A stretch of DNA of 9,679 nt from Alphaproteobacteria bacterium (GTDB lineage Bacteria; Pseudomonadota; Alphaproteobacteria; WRDZ01), in contig WRDZ01000016.1 in assembly GCA_009779595.1 (NCBI GenBank), positions 1 to 9,679 on the forward strand, written 5' to 3'. The notes below the pieces were generated by a model that made no database searches, had not been told where the DNA came from, and was given only the letters and a program-made list of their open reading frames with translations. Each line of letters begins with the position of its first letter. Positions within the stretch are counted from its first letter, which is position 1. The position numbers were made by a program, and so were the translations under genes. This document shows positions 6,299-9,679 of this stretch, piece after piece.

Positions 6299-8392
6299 AT
6301 CGCCGCCAACGTCCCAGCCAAGAACGACAAAGCGGAAGCCGAGCTGGCCGCAGCAGCCGCGGCCGCGGCCATAGCGCAGGTCCCCCACCCCCAGGGAGTG
6401 GACAACACCCAGTACGTCCTTTTCAAGGACCGGTTCCGCATATACCTGAACGACCGTATAGCCGAGTGCGAATCCGAGGGCATAGAGGCCTGCATCACCC
6501 AGGACGTCCGCGACCCGGGCTATACGATAATGGCTGTCATCGCCACCCACAACCTGCCCGTGCGCATGGGCATAATACCGATACTGAAGGGCCAGGACCT
6601 GCCCGGCATGCTGCGCATCATCGACTATGGCGTCGTGCAGGTGCCCGCAAGGGACGACGCCTATCCCGTGATTATCTATGAACGGCCCATGGGCGGCCTG
6701 GCCATAGATTCGTTCAACAAGAAGATGGACAATATAAACGAGAACGCGTTCATCTCCCGCTTTGTGGCCCCCCTGTGCTCGGTGCTTACCGAGCTGGGCA
6801 AGAAGAACGTCACCACCCGCGGCTGGCGGCCTGGCAACATTTATTTCAAGGACGCGGAACAGACAAAAATCGCCATCGGCGACTTCTGCCTGAACGCGTA
6901 CGGCATAAACCAGCCCACCGCGTTCGAGACAGTAGAGTCCGCGCTTTGCAGCCGCTGGGGGCGCGGGCTGGGCGCGGTAAGCGACGACATCTACTCGTTC
7001 GCGGCCACAATGCTGGCGCTGCTGCTTGGGCGCAACCCGCTGCGCAGCTTCAGCGACGAAGAGATAATAAACATGAAAAGCGACCGCGGGTCGTTCACGG
7101 TCATGGCCGGGGAAACCCAGATGCCCATCGGCATAGCCGAGCTTCTGCGCGCCTGCCTCAACGACAACGCCGACCAGCGCTGGGGCATAAACTCGGTCGA
7201 CCTGTGGCTGGGCGGCCGGCGCCTTACCCCGCTTGCCTCGCGCGCGCAGAAGTACGCGCAAAGGCCTTTGAAGATAGGCTCCGAGGAGTACTATACCTGC
7301 CGCGACGTGTCCATGGCCCTGCACAAGAACTGGCACCTGGCCGCCGAAATAATAAAGGGCCAGCAGTTCGACTATTTCATAAAGCGCGGCATACAGGACA
7401 ACGACCTGGCCAAGGAAATCAACCGCGCCATGGGCGACGTGATGCTGCGGCACAGCGACAACGAGGCGCTGATGAACGACGCCCTGGTCGCGCGCGTGTG
7501 CTTCCTGCTTGACCCGAAAGCTCCGCTGTATTTCAAGGAGCTGAGCTTTTTCCCCGACGCCATAGGCATAATGCTGGCAGCCGCGTTCGCCGGCAAGGTG
7601 AACCTGGGGCTTTTAAGGGAAGCCGTCATGTCCGAGCTTGGCAGCGTGTACATACTGTACCACTCCTCGTACAACTATTCGGCGACCATGAAGAACGCGC
7701 CGGCGTTCGTCAAGGGCAACCGCCTTGGCGACGGCATGGAGCGCGCCCTGTACGAAATCAACGAAAACTTCCGCTGCATAAGCCCCATGGCAAGGGCCGA
7801 CTATGTCAACGACATACGCAAGCTTTTGGGAGCACTGGAAAAATACGCTGTCCAGGCCGACCGTAAGAACCTGCCCGTGGACCATCATATCGTTGCGTTC
7901 GTCGCCAAGCACTTCCTGTCCAAGTCGTTCGACCAGATAGAAGCCATAAACCATCCCGACGAAATCATCAGGGTGTCGGGCACGCTTAGCCTGCTGGCGC
8001 TGCTGCAATGGTATTTCGGCCCGGACCAGTGCCCCAGCCTTACCGCGTGGATGGCGGACCTAAGCAAAAAGGTTATCGGCAGCTATCACAACAAGGATTA
8101 CCGCGAAGAGCTGCTTGAAGGCATAAACCAGGCCGCGGCGGGCGGCAGCCTGGTCGAGCTGTACCACCTGGTCGACAACTCGGAAAAGCGCAGGGCCGAC
8201 GAGGTGGGGTTCATGCACGCGAAAAAGGACTATATGGAAAAGGGCGAAAAGGTCTTGACGCTGCAAGAGGTCGTGGGCAAGGGCTCGACCGACGTCAACA
8301 CCTTCAGCCAGCAGATAGCCGCGCTGATAGGCATACTGTTCGTATCTCTGGTGATGATATGGGTGCTGGTGGCGCATTTGTTTAAGGGGTAA
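6299..8392 (+). CDS. Tail-anchored pseudokinase (degenerate Ser/Thr-kinase fold)
   Basis: Read from ATC at 6299 the protein has 697 residues: an Ala-rich leader (1-33), a kinase-like domain (about 40-300), a long helical region (about 315-665) and one C-terminal TM helix (about 673-694, followed by FKG), so most of it should face the cytoplasm. Kinase landmarks are recognisable but broken. The HRD-x-x-x-x-N loop reads TRGWRPGN (173-180), with the catalytic Asp replaced by Gly. DFG reads DFC (195-197). No beta3 lysine is evident near YTIMAVIA. The structural residues survive: SDDIYSFAATMLALLLGRNP (228-247) matches helix F and NADQRWGI (290-297) keeps the helix I Arg. Catalytic activity is therefore unlikely; a scaffold or nucleotide-sensing role is possible. 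It begins 12 bases after flgL. GTG at 6398 (664 residues) is the alternative start. Confidence 0.72.
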   Translation: MAANVPAKNDKAEAELAAAAAAAAIAQVPHPQGVDNTQYVLFKDRFRIYLNDRIAECESEGIEACITQDVRDPGYTIMAVIATHNLPVRMGIIPILKGQDLPGMLRIIDYGVVQVPARDDAYPVIIYERPMGGLAIDSFNKKMDNINENAFISRFVAPLCSVLTELGKKNVTTRGWRPGNIYFKDAEQTKIAIGDFCLNAYGINQPTAFETVESALCSRWGRGLGAVSDDIYSFAATMLALLLGRNPLRSFSDEEIINMKSDRGSFTVMAGETQMPIGIAELLRACLNDNADQRWGINSVDLWLGGRRLTPLASRAQKYAQRPLKIGSEEYYTCRDVSMALHKNWHLAAEIIKGQQFDYFIKRGIQDNDLAKEINRAMGDVMLRHSDNEALMNDALVARVCFLLDPKAPLYFKELSFFPDAIGIMLAAAFAGKVNLGLLREAVMSELGSVYILYHSSYNYSATMKNAPAFVKGNRLGDGMERALYEINENFRCISPMARADYVNDIRKLLGALEKYAVQADRKNLPVDHHIVAFVAKHFLSKSFDQIEAINHPDEIIRVSGTLSLLALLQWYFGPDQCPSLTAWMADLSKKVIGSYHNKDYREELLEGINQAAAGGSLVELYHLVDNSEKRRADEVGFMHAKKDYMEKGEKVLTLQEVVGKGSTDVNTFSQQIAALIGILFVSLVMIWVLVAHLFKG

Positions 8393-8405
8393 TCTGCATT
8401 GCGTA

Positions 8406-8538
8406 TATTCATGCGCGAACGCCCGGGCCAGCGCCAAAGCTCGCGGTAAGCGAGCGACGCGCGCCGCCTTGGGGCGGGCGGACGCGCGTGTCCTGCGGAC
8501 CGCCTGGCGGAGCCGCTGGCGCAGCAGGATATTGAATA
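8406..8538. repeat. GC-rich, highly self-complementary intergenic segment
   Basis: This segment fills most of the gap after the pseudokinase gene. Inverted pairs, from outside in: TATTCA (8406-8411) with TGAATA (8533-8538); GCCAGCG (8427-8433) with CGCTGGC (8514-8520); GCTCGC (8439-8444) with GCGAGC (8450-8455), loop GGTAA; ACGCGCGCCGCC (8457-8468) with GGCGG (8477-8481) and CGCGCGT (8483-8489), a 12-bp stem with one bulged A; and TCCTGC (8491-8496) with GCAGGA (8524-8529), which competes with the second pair. No long ORF fits it and no U tract follows. It could be a REP-like or MITE-like palindromic element, a structured RNA, or a Rho-dependent end of the flagellar transcript. Confidence 0.55.
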
Positions 8539-8547
8539 AGGGCACGC

Positions 8548-8563
8548 TTAACCATACCTTAAC
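8548..8563 (+). promoter_or_regulatory. CtrA-type binding box, full site
   Basis: TTAA (8548-8551), seven bases, then TTAAC (8559-8563) is an exact match to the CtrA full-site consensus TTAA-N7-TTAAC. CtrA is the alphaproteobacterial response regulator that controls cell-cycle and motility genes. The box overlaps the -35 region of the promoter below, the usual position for CtrA-activated promoters in Caulobacter. Exact matches can occur by chance, but the placement makes that less likely. Confidence 0.7.
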
Positions 8564-8576
8564 GCCTGCATATAAT
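8548..8576 (+). promoter_or_regulatory. Sigma-70-type promoter for the DUF3137 gene
   Basis: TTAACC (8548-8553) and a perfect TATAAT (8571-8576) are separated by 17 bases. The -35 matches TTGACA at four of six positions, consistent with an activator-assisted promoter. Transcription would begin near 8583, about 19 nt before the ATG at 8602. This indicates that the DUF3137 gene has its own transcript, separate from or additional to the flagellar operon. Confidence 0.7.
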
Positions 8577-8587
8577 AATGTCTATGC

Positions 8588-8593
8588 AGGAGG
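8588..8593 (+). promoter_or_regulatory. Shine-Dalgarno site that decides the DUF3137 start
   Basis: AGGAGG lies 8 bases before the ATG at 8602. Two earlier in-frame ATGs, at 8578 and 8584, abut the -10 element or the predicted transcript start and have no ribosome site, so 8602 is the start. Confidence 0.85.
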
Positions 8594-8601
8594 ACCGCGC
8601 C

Positions 8602-9579
8602 ATGCCAAACATCACCAGCTCTACAATCTCCAGGTTGGAAAACCTGCGCCGCCAGTACCTAAGGAAGTGGGCGCGCGACGTGATTATTGCCGCGGCGGCA
8701 GTGTACGCGTGGCATTATGCCGTCGTCAATATCTTCTATCCCGGGGTTTCGGGACCGTATTCCGCAGTTACCCGAATCCTTGACAGCGAGCCCCTCTTTT
8801 ACAGTTACGCGGTTTGCGCGTTTCTTTTGGCCTTGGCCATGGTGTGGCAGCCGCTTTCTTACCGCAAGTCTATCAAAGGCATGGCATGGCCCGCCATATG
8901 CGAGTCTTTCAGGAACTATCAGCTGGAATACCATGCATCAAAACGCGGGTTCAAACAGGATGCCAAGCTTGTCAGCCTGTCCAGCGCCAAGGCGGCTGAA
9001 AAGCTGTACCGCGGCACGATTGAAAACGACGACGTTTTCAAAGGCCGTCACCTTGACTACGATTTTGAAATCATAGAGGCGACCATGACCGCCGGCAGCG
9101 GCAGGTCGCGGACAACCACGTTCCGCGGCTTGGTTATAGGGGTACTCGCGCACGGCCTGTTCCCGGCCCAGGCCATAGTGCTTAGGAACGGCATGTTCAA
9201 ATCCCCGAACAACAAAATATTCAAACGCGTCAAGCTGGACGGCAGGTTCGAAAAGGCGTACAGCGCGTTCGCCTCCGACGAAGCCGCGGCTCGGCAGATG
9301 CTGGCAGCCGAAAAGATAAGCAAGATAACGGCCGTGGCCAGCCGCGTGGAAAAAGCCGGGCACAATAAATCGCCCGAGTTCGCGTTCCTGGGTGAAGGCT
9401 TTTTCCTGTTCGTCACCACTCGCAAGAACCATTTCGAGCTTGGCCACATCTGGAGCAAAATCGACAGGGTCCGCACGTTCAGGCAGGCGGTCAAGGACAT
9501 CGAAGCCGCAATCGGCCTGATAAAGATGCTGCAGCAGGAAAAGCTGCTGCCCTGCAACAGGCGCGCCGGCCGTTTATAA
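8602..9579 (+). CDS. DUF3137-family membrane protein
   Basis: The 325-residue product has a short basic N-terminus, two hydrophobic helices (about 26-47 and 65-84) and a large soluble domain. With a hairpin membrane anchor both ends should be cytoplasmic. Hallmarks of DUF3137 (PF11335) are visible: TTTFRGLVIGVLAHGLFPAQ (171-190) followed by AIVL, then KRVKLDGRFEKAYSAFASDE (208-227) and AARQMLAAEKISKI (229-242), the 'FE..Y..D...AR.LL' pattern, and late strands GEGFFLFVTTRKNHFELG (264-281). The biochemical function of the family is not known. It has its own promoter with a CtrA-type box and is followed after 15 bases by another gene. Family assignment is from memory of the pattern, so moderately strong. 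Confidence 0.78.
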   Translation: MPNITSSTISRLENLRRQYLRKWARDVIIAAAAVYAWHYAVVNIFYPGVSGPYSAVTRILDSEPLFYSYAVCAFLLALAMVWQPLSYRKSIKGMAWPAICESFRNYQLEYHASKRGFKQDAKLVSLSSAKAAEKLYRGTIENDDVFKGRHLDYDFEIIEATMTAGSGRSRTTTFRGLVIGVLAHGLFPAQAIVLRNGMFKSPNNKIFKRVKLDGRFEKAYSAFASDEAAARQMLAAEKISKITAVASRVEKAGHNKSPEFAFLGEGFFLFVTTRKNHFELGHIWSKIDRVRTFRQAVKDIEAAIGLIKMLQQEKLLPCNRRAGRL

Positions 9580-9580
9580 A

Positions 9581-9586
9581 AAGGAG
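9581..9586 (+). promoter_or_regulatory. Shine-Dalgarno site for the last, partial gene
   Basis: AAGGAG one base after the DUF3137 stop (9577-9579). The ATG at 9590 opens a frame of only seven codons before TGA. An ATA codon at 9595, eight bases from the site, opens a frame that stays open to the window end, which mirrors the ATC start at 6299. Confidence 0.6.
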
Positions 9587-9594
9587 CAAATGCC

Positions 9595-9679
9595 ATATCC
9601 CAAGAAACCCTGAAAATAATTTCCGAGTATAATCCTGAGTTCCGCGCCATGGCCGTTAACCCGGCTTCTGCTGCAAGCG
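9595..9679 (+). CDS. 5' end of an unidentified gene, apparent ATA start (partial)
   Basis: From ATA at 9595 the frame reads (M)SQETLKIISEYNPEFRAM and then AVNPASAAS, still open at the last base. Only 28 codons are present, which does not allow identification; there is no signal peptide or membrane segment so far. It starts 15 bases after the DUF3137 stop behind AAGGAG, so it is probably co-transcribed with that gene. The second residue Ser and the polar N-terminus look like a normal protein start. Alternatives are initiation at ATG 9649, which has no ribosome site, or a one-base error that hides a link to the ATG at 9590. Confidence 0.55.
   Translation, partial: MSQETLKIISEYNPEFRAMAVNPASAAS

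Noticed and set aside
5843..7453. A 536-codon reverse-strand open frame across the end of flgL and the start of the pseudokinase gene.
   Set aside because: It is the complement of two well-supported genes in GC-rich DNA, has low-complexity Val/Ala/His/Gly composition, and matches no family. Similar long reverse frames lie opposite the other genes.
8491..8529. A tRNA or other known RNA gene in the GC-rich gap.
   Set aside because: No T-loop (GGTTCRA) motif or cloverleaf spacing could be found; the pairs fit simple hairpins better.
8578..8601. Earlier ATGs (8578, 8584) as start of the DUF3137 protein.
   Set aside because: They abut the -10 element or the predicted transcript start and lack a ribosome site; AGGAGG at 8588-8593 points to 8602.
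9590..9613. ATG at 9590 as the start of the last gene or of a leader peptide.
   Set aside because: The frame ends at TGA after seven codons (MPYPKKP). A regulatory leader peptide cannot be excluded, but no attenuator hairpin is seen.

Overview
The window looks like part of a GC-rich alphaproteobacterial chromosome and carries the distal part of a flagellar gene cluster. The main arguments for this class are the gene order flgI - flgJ-type rod-binding gene - flgN-like - flgK - flgL, a FlgJ that has only the rod-binding domain, a near-perfect sigma-54 promoter driving the flagellar operon, and a perfect CtrA-type box (TTAA-N7-TTAAC) at a second promoter. An order such as Rhodospirillales is possible, but the sequence alone does not settle it. 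Isoleucine is encoded mostly by ATA in flgI (19 of 32 Ile codons by hand count), which is unusual at this GC content.

Layout. Bases 1-36 are the last codons of an unidentified upstream gene. A 14-bp perfect hairpin with flanking A and T tracts (64-113) terminates it. An A/T-tract-rich leader (about 114-223) leads to a -24/-12 promoter (224-239), about 30 bp before flgI. Then come flgI (P-ring), flgJ/cheL (rod binding), a flgN-like chaperone, flgK (HAP1) and flgL (HAP3). They are packed with overlaps of 4 and 8 bp and gaps of 12 and 18 bp, so one polycistronic message is likely. FlgL is about twice the usual length because of a middle region holding three related beta-rich modules.

Only 12 bases after flgL, in the same apparent operon, is a gene for a large protein with a degenerate protein-kinase fold (HRD replaced by TRG, DFG by DFC, no visible beta3 lysine) and a C-terminal membrane anchor: a predicted tail-anchored pseudokinase. 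Its best start is an ATC codon behind a strong Shine-Dalgarno sequence. A 185-bp gap follows, filled by a very GC-rich, highly self-complementary segment (about 8406-8538) and then a sigma-70-type promoter overlapped by the CtrA-type box. This promoter drives a two-TM DUF3137-family membrane protein. A further gene starts right behind it at 9595, apparently with an ATA start codon, and runs off the window.

How the genes work together. FlgI forms the periplasmic P-ring bushing. The FlgJ-type protein assists rod assembly. The FlgN-like protein probably escorts FlgK and FlgL to the export apparatus, and FlgK and FlgL form the hook-filament junction. The pseudokinase and the DUF3137 protein have no established flagellar role. 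Their position and the CtrA-type box suggest, but do not show, that they belong to the motility or cell-cycle programme.
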